From JAIQET01 sp035542575 (GTDB lineage: Bacteria; Acidobacteriota; Terriglobia; Terriglobales; Acidobacteriaceae), in the NCBI GenBank assembly GCA_035542575.1, contig DATKLE010000098.1:1-64000 (forward strand): a stretch of DNA of 64,000 nt. The letters are read 5' to 3'. The stretch's first letter is position 1. Each line of letters begins with the position of its first letter. Below the pieces are notes generated by a model that saw only the letters and a program-made list of their open reading frames with translations, was not told the origin of the DNA and did not search any database. The position numbers and the translations under genes are program-made. Below are positions 17,418 to 24,684 of this stretch, one piece after another.

Positions 17418-17744
17418 ATGCTCCACAAGTGCGCCAATCCAGCCTGTTCCAACGTTTTTCGGCGTCTGAGCGAGGGAAAATTGTTCCAGGTGGAAAGCGA
17501 ATATCTCGAAGCTGTCAGCCCGGGAAAATCTGTCCCTGCCCGGAACCCCAGGGGTGTCCGCAAGGTGGAACACTACTGGCTGTGCAATGACTGCTCATCC
17601 TTCCTCACCCTGATCTTTGATCGCGGCCAGGGAATGATCACAGTTCCCCTGCCCGCCTCCGGCGGCAGGAAGATGGTCACCGCCGTGGGCCTGGAAGACC
17701 TGCAGCCCGCCACCGGGCCAAGGGTATCCAATCGGGATTCCTAG
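17418..17744 (+). CDS. Small zinc-ribbon protein, unknown function
   Basis: 108 residues. The ATG at 17418 was chosen over upstream codons because GAGGGAG precedes it and the zinc-ligand-like Cys pairs start right after it. CANPACSNVF near the N-terminus and CNDCSS about 45-50 residues later look like two halves of a zinc ribbon. The remainder is polar and of low complexity. It is followed 23 bases later by another Cys-pair protein. I do not recognise a function. Confidence 0.6.
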   Translation: MLHKCANPACSNVFRRLSEGKLFQVESEYLEAVSPGKSVPARNPRGVRKVEHYWLCNDCSSFLTLIFDRGQGMITVPLPASGGRKMVTAVGLEDLQPATGPRVSNRDS

Positions 17745-17767
17745 CGAGCGCTAGAAGGGATGGCAAT

Positions 17768-18262
17768 ATGGACGCGAGAGAATTGTGTCTGTGCGCAATC
17801 TGTGGGGAGGAGAAATCCGCCGAGGACCGCTGGTTCCTCATCACCGAGAGCCGCTGGCAGGACAAGCTGAAGATCCTGCACTGGGATGATCGCCTGGCCG
17901 CGCAAGCCGGCATTTATCCGGCTTGCAGCCCCGCTCACGTGCAGGAAACCGTTCTGCACTGGATGGCGACGGGAGGGCTCGATTATCCCTTCGCTCGGGT
18001 CTCCGCCATGGGGCGCAAGCGCTCTGGGTTGCGCCGGGGGATTCTGTTGTCGGAGCCGGAGGAGGTCGACACCAGCGGCGCCCGGCAGATCGGCGAACTG
18101 TCGGTCGACCGGGAGAGCATCCGGCGGGTGCTCAGCGAGAATCCTTACTCGCTCTCGGCAATTCTGGATGCGCTGCTCAGCGCTTTAGAGCGGGATCCGA
18201 GCCGCACCGAGTCGGGTATGGAGGCTGACGGCGTTCTCCGTCCCATCCCCCAGGAAATCTGA
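17768..18262 (+). CDS. Cys-pair hypothetical protein
   Basis: 164 residues, no signal peptide. CLCAICGEEK near the N-terminus offers one Cys pair, and a later CSPAHVQETVLHW segment could supply further Cys/His ligands, so a zinc-binding fold is possible. The C-terminal half is charged and helical. AAGGGATGGCAAT lies before the ATG. It follows the previous small zinc-ribbon gene closely and is probably co-transcribed. Function unknown. Confidence 0.55.
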   Translation: MDARELCLCAICGEEKSAEDRWFLITESRWQDKLKILHWDDRLAAQAGIYPACSPAHVQETVLHWMATGGLDYPFARVSAMGRKRSGLRRGILLSEPEEVDTSGARQIGELSVDRESIRRVLSENPYSLSAILDALLSALERDPSRTESGMEADGVLRPIPQEI

Positions 18263-18330
18263 TGCAGAATTGCGGTGTCGCCCTCAGGACGCACCGGACT
18301 CTTCCACCTACCCCGCCAGAGCAAGGAGCC

Positions 18331-18385
18331 GGGAGTCAGGGGCCGGCCAGCGACCCCTGACTCCCGACTCCTGACTCCCGACTCC
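18331..18385 (-). terminator. Hairpin built on tandem heptamers after the ferredoxin gene
   Basis: Four tandem copies of the heptamer YGACTCC run from 18358 to 18385. An inverted copy lies at 18331-18342, giving a perfect 12-bp stem (18331-18342 with 18354-18365) around an 11-base loop. It starts just past the ferredoxin stop, so it may end that transcript, but there is no T run. The tandem repeat may instead be an interspersed repeat family of this genome. Confidence 0.5.
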
Positions 18386-18387
18386 TG

Positions 18388-18642
18388 TCAGTGTTTGTAG
18401 TACGCCGCGTTCTTTTCGGTGAACTCTTTCAGTTCCTCGGGCAGATCGTCCACCGGATGGATCGAATCCGAAGTGCAAACCGGAACGCACGCGCCGCAAT
18501 CGATGCAGCCCTCGGGATCGACGTACAACTGGGTGGCCTCTTCAAAACCCGGCTCGTCCTTCTTGGGATGGATGCAATCGGTGGGGCAGACATCCACGCA
18601 GAGCAGGTCTTTGATGCAGGTCTGGGTGATTACGTATGCCAT
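18388..18642 (-). CDS. FdxA-type 7Fe ferredoxin
   Basis: 84 residues beginning MAYVITQTC. The first Cys group is C-x5-C-x3-C-P, one ligand short of a regular four-Cys site. The second is the complete CIDCGACVPVC plus the remote Cys of the first group. This pattern is that of [3Fe-4S][4Fe-4S] ferredoxins of the FdxA class. The acidic C-terminal tail fits a soluble electron carrier. It is expressed alone, away from the HTH gene, with a Crp/Fnr-like palindrome 62-75 bases upstream of the start. The partner is unknown; the NAD-linked Fe-S operon at 36-42 kb is one possibility. Confidence 0.88.
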   Translation of the reverse strand: MAYVITQTCIKDLLCVDVCPTDCIHPKKDEPGFEEATQLYVDPEGCIDCGACVPVCTSDSIHPVDDLPEELKEFTEKNAAYYKH

Positions 18643-18703
18643 GGCAATCTCCGGATGAAATGTTCTCCACCCTCAGACTACGCACCCCGCACTTGACTCG
18701 GCG

Positions 18704-18717
18704 GTGACGTGCGTCAC
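18704..18717. promoter_or_regulatory. Crp/Fnr-family binding site candidate near ferredoxin
   Basis: GTGACGTGCGTCAC is a perfect GTGA-N6-TCAC palindrome, 62-75 bases before the ferredoxin start codon. That distance suits activation of a ferredoxin promoter by a Crp/Fnr-type protein. Confidence 0.55.
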
Positions 18718-18807
18718 GGAGGCGGTGTGCGCACATCGCAGCCCGCAGCTGGCATCCGCAGGCAAACAGCATATTTCGGGGAGCCGGGGAGCGACGTCAC
18801 CACGGAG

Positions 18808-18823
18808 TGTGATCGCGGTCACA
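18808..18823. promoter_or_regulatory. Crp/Fnr-family binding site candidate, central
   Basis: TGTGATCGCGGTCACA is a perfect palindrome with full TGTGA and TCACA arms, the best Crp-like match in the window. It lies between the ferredoxin and HTH genes, about 190 bases from the HTH start, and could serve either. Confidence 0.6.
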
Positions 18824-19014
18824 GAAAATCCCGTAGGCAAGCAGTTAACAATGAGCCACTAGCAAGACGGATGTTCGAACCCAGAAGATTGCCCGGCCCT
18901 TCCTCAATACCCCACGAGCCGCCCCCAGCGGCGGGGCCGGGCGTTCTGCTACGAAGTTGAGGCCGGCGCCGTGTAACCCCATCGGCAAGTCTGGCACGTT
19001 GTTGAGAGGAACTC

Positions 19015-19710
19015 ATGGATTCCGCCACTGGCCCCGCCGATCGCAAGACCCGCCCAGTTTCCCCACAAGCGCTCTACCGTGGCCTGTATGTGCGCATCGC
19101 CAGAAATCTGGGGGTCGATCCTTCCTATGTAAGCCGGGTGGCCCGCGGGCAGAGACACTCCGCAATCGTAGAAGAGGCGTTGCGCCGGGAACTGGACGGG
19201 ATCAGCAGAAAACTCCGCGCCAGCACCCAGGCGATTTCGGTCGGCCCAGCCGCTGAACGACGGGAGCCCAGCGGGCGGCTCAGCCTCTTTGTGAAGCGGG
19301 ACCGCAGTTGGATGCGCCGGGAGTGGTTGCGCGACTGCCAAACAAATCGGATTCTGCGAAGCTTCCCGCTGTCCGCGCAAAAGCGTGTTTCCCCAATCCT
19401 GCCCTTGGTCGAAGAGGCCATGCGGCTGAGCCAGCTCACGCCCCGGCAGATCAATGCCAATTCCTCACGCGCAGCCCAGGCGCACGGACGCTTGCGGCGC
19501 CAGCAGAGATACTCTGTCAGCGCTCTGGTCGAGGAGTACCACCTATTGCGCCGCTGCATTTCCCGCGTCGCGGAAAAGCATCTCCATCAGATGGATCGCG
19601 ATCTCCTCTTCTGCGATCTCGACCGCGCGGGGGAGGCGATCGCCCGTCAAATGCAGAGCGCGTTGACCGGCTTTTTACGTCGCAGACCCGCCACTCACGA
19701 CAAAGCGTGA
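19015..19710 (+). CDS. Putative HTH DNA-binding protein, unrecognised C-terminus
   Basis: 231 residues, no signal peptide. Residues about 15-60 contain RIARNLGVDPSYVSRVARG, which reads like the turn and recognition helix of an Xre/LacI-type helix-turn-helix. The C-terminal 100 residues are helical (VSALVEEYHLLRRCI, DRDLLFCDLDRAGEAI) and resemble the helical N-terminal domains of RsbR-type stress or sensor proteins, but I cannot place them. GAGAGGA lies before the ATG. Crp/Fnr-like sites upstream suggest regulation by the same system as the ferredoxin. Confidence 0.6.
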   Translation: MDSATGPADRKTRPVSPQALYRGLYVRIARNLGVDPSYVSRVARGQRHSAIVEEALRRELDGISRKLRASTQAISVGPAAERREPSGRLSLFVKRDRSWMRREWLRDCQTNRILRSFPLSAQKRVSPILPLVEEAMRLSQLTPRQINANSSRAAQAHGRLRRQQRYSVSALVEEYHLLRRCISRVAEKHLHQMDRDLLFCDLDRAGEAIARQMQSALTGFLRRRPATHDKA

Positions 19711-19833
19711 CTCAGTCACTGCACATGCATACGGTGGATTCTCGGACTTTTTCGACTTCTACCTGCGCAATCTCATGTCCACGATGAAAGGAGCAGCTTA
19801 TGCGTGGACGTTCCCTGCGCCTAAGTGCACAAA

Positions 19834-19859
19834 GCCCGCCGAGATGCATCTCAGCGGGC
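19834..19859 (-). terminator. Long inverted repeat, probable terminator
   Basis: Arms GCCCGC/GCGGGC flank a 12-base palindrome, GAGATGCATCTC, with one mismatch between. It lies 26 bases beyond the stop of the small minus-strand gene. A short T run follows on the minus strand. Confidence 0.5.
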
Positions 19860-19885
19860 CCAGTTACTCTTCGTAATATCAAATC

Positions 19886-20113
19886 TCAGGCTGCTTTCTT
19901 CTCCTGCCTTACCTTGGCCCAGCGTGCCCTTTGCGCCGCAGCGATCCTGCGCCGCGCCGCAACCGACAACCGGGGCCGGGTTCTTACGCCGATGCTGTTT
20001 CCCGTCGCCAAACCCTTAAGCGCGCCAATGGCACCTTCCAGGCGGCGGAGTTCCTGTTGCATCCGTTTTCTTTCTTTCTGTAATCCTAGCAACACCTGTG
20101 AAAGATTTGACAT
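19886..20113 (-). CDS. Small basic protein of unknown function
   Basis: 75 residues. An N-terminal amphipathic helix or coiled coil (QVLLGLQKERKRMQQELRRL) is followed by a linker and a basic C-terminal RRRIAAAQRARWAKVR segment. Such C-termini recur in small bacterial proteins and may bind nucleic acid, but no function is established to my knowledge. It has its own probable terminator and no close partner on the same strand. Confidence 0.55.
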   Translation of the reverse strand: MSNLSQVLLGLQKERKRMQQELRRLEGAIGALKGLATGNSIGVRTRPRLSVAARRRIAAAQRARWAKVRQEKKAA

Positions 20114-20312
20114 GTATGTCCCCCTCGGCTAGGAATTGTATCAGGCGGCGGAAGCTTTGGCGCTCACTTACTTTCGCTGAATAGCCCGGCCGGCTGGGCT
20201 TTCCGACCTGGTCCCGCAGTCACCTTGATGCTGTTGCTCAAGAACGGAAGGGACGGAAGTAGATCAGAAATCCCCGGGCTCAGGAAGGATTGTCCGCTCT
20301 CGCCCCGTATAC

Positions 20313-21893
20313 TCACTTGGTTGGATCGCGCGGGAACTTCAAATACGGCAGGCGGACGTCGTCGATGAATACCTGGTCGGCGCGGATAGCCGTCGGTGCT
20401 TCGAAGCCTGCCGACCCGCCGTTACTGACAAAATCATCCTGTTCGACGCCATCACCGCTCACTCCCAGCCCGCCCACCAGCACGCCGTTGCGGTAGAGCG
20501 GCACGCTGCCGGGGAAAAAGACGATACCGTTGTGGTTTTGCGGGTTAGTCGTGTCCGACCCTTGCGTGCACGGGTTGGCGGTGTCCTGTTTATAGAGGTC
20601 GAAGAAAGGCCCCGGACCGCTGCCATCAATGCCGGGAGGAAATAGTGGTTGTGCACCGAAACTGATAGTGCGATTGGTGACTGCCGTCCCGGAGGGCACA
20701 CCCGGCAGGTCCACAGGCGCAGGGGGAGTGCTGTAGTAGATCACGTTTCTCGACTTGGCGACTGCAACGTCGATGCTGAAGACAGTGGCGTCGGGCATAC
20801 GGTACAAGGCGAGCAGGGTGCCGTCCAGGTCCGAGACCGCGATCACCATTCTGGCCCGCGAGCCAAGCGGCAGGCGGATGACCGCGCGGGTAACGCTGGC
20901 GGTGGCCACAGCGTTCATCACGATGCTATCCACTTCGCTCTGGGACAATCCGCCTATGGGGCCTGCGCTCGGATTTACGAGGTAACCGTCCGGAGCCAGT
21001 GGCAGGTCACCCGTAGGCCCTATCATGTAACTGCCGGTGAAGCTGCCCGGGGAGATCCCCGGAGGAGCTGAGGTCTGGTTCACAAATGGCAGGGCGATCC
21101 CGTCAATCAGCACCACGCCCGGCGGCGCGACCACCAGCCCGATCCCGTCCGCCAACCCCGTGAGTCCCCCAGATCCTTGGAATGCAGCGTATTCGGCAAC
21201 ATCGGTCGAGGCCGCAACCACGCCTACCCCGCCCACCATGGTGCCATTCTTGAATATCGGCACCCCGCCTGGATTCACGGCCAGCGGATCGCTGTCGTTA
21301 ACATCGGCCTTGCCGGTGATCACGCCCAGCCCGGGACTGGTGCCATCAATCAGGGTCGCGGGGGGAATCTCCTTGCCGGTGACGAAGGTCGTGTTGAATG
21401 AACAGCCGCGATTGGTGTTCTCGATCCCATACAACGCGGCATTCGGGGTGAACGAAACCCCCGGAGGGAAATGAATACCGCTGATGAAGCGGACCGTGCG
21501 CGAGGAAAGAGGCGCCTGCGTGTTGCTGAAAAAGGAGGCCGTGCGTGCCAGAGCCACCGCCAGGTTCTGGGAGTCAGGAGTGGTTCCGAAGTTGCCCATA
21601 CCGGTTGTCGGATTGCAAGGCGTTTCCGTGCAGAAGACAGCCAGGATCCTGCCCAACCGGTCGGTCACCGCAACCACGATGGGAACATTGACCGACTGAA
21701 CCGCGGCATGTACGACTTCATCAACGTCGCTGGCGCTGAGAGGCGAAGGCGGTATGGGTGGCGGGTCGGTCCTCCCGCTTTGCCCTCCACCGCAGGAAGT
21801 TAACAAAAGGCCCAGGCCGACACCGAGCACGCAGAGCGCAAGAACCGCGGCGAGCATTTTGCTCGGCCGATACGTGCTGCCGTCCGTCTTCAT
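20313..21893 (-). CDS. Lipoprotein with two HbpS/GlcG-like domains
   Basis: 526 residues from the ATG at 21893. A signal segment ends at the lipobox LLTSC, so it is probably a lipid-anchored exported protein, followed by a Pro/Ser linker. Two similar halves follow. The first begins SASDVDEVVHAAVQ and contains VVAVTDRLGRILAVF; the second begins SQSEVDSIVMNAVA and contains MVIAVSDLDGTLLALY. Both end in IFKNGTMVGGVGV or LYRNGVLVGGLGV. These are hallmarks of the DUF336/GlcG/HbpS family, some of which bind haem extracellularly. Haem binding here is possible but unproven. It is a single gene. Confidence 0.75.
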   Translation of the reverse strand: MKTDGSTYRPSKMLAAVLALCVLGVGLGLLLTSCGGGQSGRTDPPPIPPSPLSASDVDEVVHAAVQSVNVPIVVAVTDRLGRILAVFCTETPCNPTTGMGNFGTTPDSQNLAVALARTASFFSNTQAPLSSRTVRFISGIHFPPGVSFTPNAALYGIENTNRGCSFNTTFVTGKEIPPATLIDGTSPGLGVITGKADVNDSDPLAVNPGGVPIFKNGTMVGGVGVVAASTDVAEYAAFQGSGGLTGLADGIGLVVAPPGVVLIDGIALPFVNQTSAPPGISPGSFTGSYMIGPTGDLPLAPDGYLVNPSAGPIGGLSQSEVDSIVMNAVATASVTRAVIRLPLGSRARMVIAVSDLDGTLLALYRMPDATVFSIDVAVAKSRNVIYYSTPPAPVDLPGVPSGTAVTNRTISFGAQPLFPPGIDGSGPGPFFDLYKQDTANPCTQGSDTTNPQNHNGIVFFPGSVPLYRNGVLVGGLGVSGDGVEQDDFVSNGGSAGFEAPTAIRADQVFIDDVRLPYLKFPRDPTK

Positions 21894-21967
21894 TGGCAAG
21901 AATCCTGAGCGTTGCGCTCCACTTTGCGCTCCAGCTTGCAAGAGTCTGCATCCGGCACGATGCCCTG

Positions 21968-23569
21968 TCAAGCCGTGTGTAAGCCCGCGCTTCGCGAATC
22001 GTGCGTCGCTGCCGACATTGATCGAACCGGTTCAGCGCCATTCACTCTCCAGTGCCGGCCATCTCGTTCCAGCAGGTCGTCCGCCTCCCGCGGTCCCCAG
22101 GTCCCTGCGGGATAATTGGGGAAGTTGCGCGGCCGCAGCGCCTTCCACACATCCAGAATCGGGGTCACCACGCTCCAGCCTGCCTCCACCATGTCCGCCC
22201 GCTGAAACAGTGTGGCATCGCCGATCATGCAGTCATGCAGCAGTCGTTCATACCCGGTTGCTGACGTCGTCCCAAAATAATCCGAGTACGCGAAATTCAT
22301 GTTCACCGCGCCCAGACGCATGATGGGGCCGGGAACCTTGGCGCCGAAACTCAGCGAGATGCCTTCCTCGGGCTGAATGTGCAATACCATCAGATTCGGG
22401 GTGAGCCGTTCCACCGGCGTGTCACGGAACAAGATAAAGGGCGCCCGCCGGAACTGGATGGCGACTTCGGTGTGCCGCTGCGGCAGGCGCTTTCCCGTCC
22501 GCAGATAGAACGGCACGTCCGCCCAGCGCCAGTTGTCGATCTGCAGACGCATGGCCACAAACGTCTCGGTCGAAGAGTCCGGGTTCACGCTTGTTTCCGA
22601 GCGGTAGGCCACCATGCGCTTGTTGGGGTCGTGACCTTCGCCGTACTGGCCGCGCACCGCCCGGGTGAGCACGTCTTCTGAACTCAGCGGCTGGATGGCG
22701 TGCAAAATCTTGGCCTGCTCGTCGCGCACCGCATCGGCCTGGAAGGATATCGGCGGCTCCATAGCCGTCAGAGTAATCAATTGGAAGATGTGGTTGGGAA
22801 CCATGTCGCGCAATGTGCCGGCCTCGTCGTAGTACCCGCCGCGGTTCTCCACACCCACCGTCTCGGCCACCGTGATCTGCACGTGATCAATGTAACGGCG
22901 GTTCCAGATGGGCTCGAAGATCCCATTCGCAAAGCGAAACGCCAGAATATTCTGGACGGTTTCTTTTCCCAGGTAATGATCGATGCGGTAGATCTGGCTC
23001 TCCTTGACCACGTCCATCAACTGGCGGTTGAGCGTCCTGGCGGAATCCAGATCGCGCCCAAAGGGCTTTTCGACGATCACGCGCCGCCAGACATCCTTGG
23101 TCTCAGTCATCAAACCGGCGGTACCCAGTTGCTGCACGATGGGTGCGAAAAAAATCGGCGAGGTCGCCAGGTAGTAGAAGTAGTTCCCCTGTGTCCCGTG
23201 GTCCTTGTCCACCTGCTGCAACAATTGCGCCAGCTGCTGGTACGCTTTGGCATCGCCGAATTCGCCGGGCATGTAGTAGAGACGCCGGGTGAACCATTCC
23301 GTCAGGTCCGCACTGAGGGCGCCGGTGGCGAACTCCTTGATGTCCCGGGTAAATTTCTCGCGGAACTGGTCGGTGGTCATCGGTTCGCGGGCCAGGCCCA
23401 CGACCGCAAACTCCCGCGACAGGAGATTGGCCGCGGCCAAGTTGTAGAGTGCAGGGATCAGCTTGCGCCGGGTGAGATCACCCCCAGCGCCGAAGATCAC
23501 CATCACACAGGGATCTCCCGGCCTGCCCACTTGCGGCTCCGCCATTTCCGTCATTGTTGAAACCGTCAT
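21968..23569 (-). CDS. zwf: Glucose-6-phosphate 1-dehydrogenase
   Basis: 533 residues from the ATG at 23569, which follows an AGGAGAGGG ribosome site; further in-frame Met codons lie at 23554 and 23545. It oxidises glucose 6-phosphate with NAD(P)+ to 6-phosphogluconolactone. The nucleotide-binding GAGGDLTRRKLIPALYNL and the active-site RIDHYLGKE are present. It is the last gene of the operon tkt, tal-pgi, gnd, zwf. No 6-phosphogluconolactonase gene (pgl) is visible in the operon. Confidence 0.97.
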   Translation of the reverse strand: MTVSTMTEMAEPQVGRPGDPCVMVIFGAGGDLTRRKLIPALYNLAAANLLSREFAVVGLAREPMTTDQFREKFTRDIKEFATGALSADLTEWFTRRLYYMPGEFGDAKAYQQLAQLLQQVDKDHGTQGNYFYYLATSPIFFAPIVQQLGTAGLMTETKDVWRRVIVEKPFGRDLDSARTLNRQLMDVVKESQIYRIDHYLGKETVQNILAFRFANGIFEPIWNRRYIDHVQITVAETVGVENRGGYYDEAGTLRDMVPNHIFQLITLTAMEPPISFQADAVRDEQAKILHAIQPLSSEDVLTRAVRGQYGEGHDPNKRMVAYRSETSVNPDSSTETFVAMRLQIDNWRWADVPFYLRTGKRLPQRHTEVAIQFRRAPFILFRDTPVERLTPNLMVLHIQPEEGISLSFGAKVPGPIMRLGAVNMNFAYSDYFGTTSATGYERLLHDCMIGDATLFQRADMVEAGWSVVTPILDVWKALRPRNFPNYPAGTWGPREADDLLERDGRHWRVNGAEPVRSMSAATHDSRSAGLHTA

Positions 23570-23655
23570 CGCCAACCCTCTCCTGTCGTAGCGCGGCGTC
23601 TCGCCGCTGGCGCGGTGGCGTCCCGCCCCCGCACCCTGCGCCAACTATGGCTGCC

Positions 23656-24645
23656 TTAATCCGCCGCGTGGGACTGTTGCTCGATGTGTCCGCCGAACTT
23701 CTGCCGCATGGCCGACAGCACCTTCTCCGCGAAGGTGTGCTGCTGCCGCGAGCGGAACCGCGTGTACAGCGCCGCGGACAACACCTCCGCCGGCACCGCT
23801 TCCTCCACCGCCGCCATGATCGTCCAGCGGCCTTCGCCAGAATCCGCCACCACGCCGGTGTAGTTGGAGAGCGTCGGGTTCTCCACCAAGGCCATCGCCG
23901 TCAGGTCCAGCAGCCACGACCCCACCACGCTGCCGCGCCGCCACACCTCGGCGATGTCGGCCACGTTGAGGTTGTAGCGGTGATCTTCCGCTACCTGCGT
24001 CGAGTTCGCATTCTGGAAGATATCGAATCCCTCGGCATAGGCCTGCATGAGCCCGTATTCGATCCCGTTGTGTACCATCTTGACGAAGTGCCCGGCACCG
24101 GAGGGGCCGCAGTAGAGGTAGCCATCCTCCGCGGTACCGGACATTTTTTCCCGCCCCGGCGTGCGCGGTACATCTCCCCGGCCCGGCGCCAGTGTCTTGA
24201 AAATCGGGTCGAGGTGCTTCACGGTGGCCTCCGGCCCTCCGATCATCATGCAATAGCCGCGATCGATGCCCCAGATGCCGCCGCTGGTCCCCACGTCCAC
24301 ATAGTTGATGCCCTTCTTCTGCAGGATCTTCGAGCGCCGCACATCATCCTTGAAATAGGAGTTGCCCCCGTCGATGATGGTGTCGCCGCTGCTCATTTTC
24401 TCCGCCAGACTCATGACCGTCTTTTCGGTCGCATCTCCGGCGGGAACCATCACCCAGGCTGCGCGTGGCGGCTTCAGTTTGCTCACAAAATCGTCGAGCG
24501 AGGATGATCCGGTCGCCCCCTCGCCCACCAGTTGCTTCACGTTGTCGGCGCTAAGGTCAGACACCACCAGTTGATGTTTTCCCCGCATCAGGCGACGAGT
24601 CATGTTCGCGCCCATCCTGCCCAAACCCACCATTCCGAGTTGCAT
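23656..24645 (-). CDS. gnd: 6-phosphogluconate dehydrogenase (decarboxylating), short form
   Basis: 329 residues from the ATG at 24645. It oxidatively decarboxylates 6-phosphogluconate to ribulose 5-phosphate. The N-terminal GLGRMGANM dinucleotide site, DGGNSYFKDD, GTSGGIWG and HNGIEYGLMQAYAEG are present. The length marks the short, often NAD-preferring GndA/YqeC-like class rather than the 470-residue form. CAGGAG lies before the start. It is in order with zwf and tal-pgi, completing the oxidative branch. Confidence 0.95.
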   Translation of the reverse strand: MQLGMVGLGRMGANMTRRLMRGKHQLVVSDLSADNVKQLVGEGATGSSSLDDFVSKLKPPRAAWVMVPAGDATEKTVMSLAEKMSSGDTIIDGGNSYFKDDVRRSKILQKKGINYVDVGTSGGIWGIDRGYCMMIGGPEATVKHLDPIFKTLAPGRGDVPRTPGREKMSGTAEDGYLYCGPSGAGHFVKMVHNGIEYGLMQAYAEGFDIFQNANSTQVAEDHRYNLNVADIAEVWRRGSVVGSWLLDLTAMALVENPTLSNYTGVVADSGEGRWTIMAAVEEAVPAEVLSAALYTRFRSRQQHTFAEKVLSAMRQKFGGHIEQQSHAAD

Positions 24646-24684
24646 AGTCTGCTCCTGTCTCAAAAAGTTGTAGCGCCGTGAAAC

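Larger units (their letters stand above)
18643..19014. other. 372-base divergent control region with two palindromes
   Basis: This lies between the ferredoxin (minus) and the HTH gene (plus). It contains two Crp/Fnr-type palindromes, listed separately, 91 bases apart. No further gene is supported. Confidence 0.45.
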
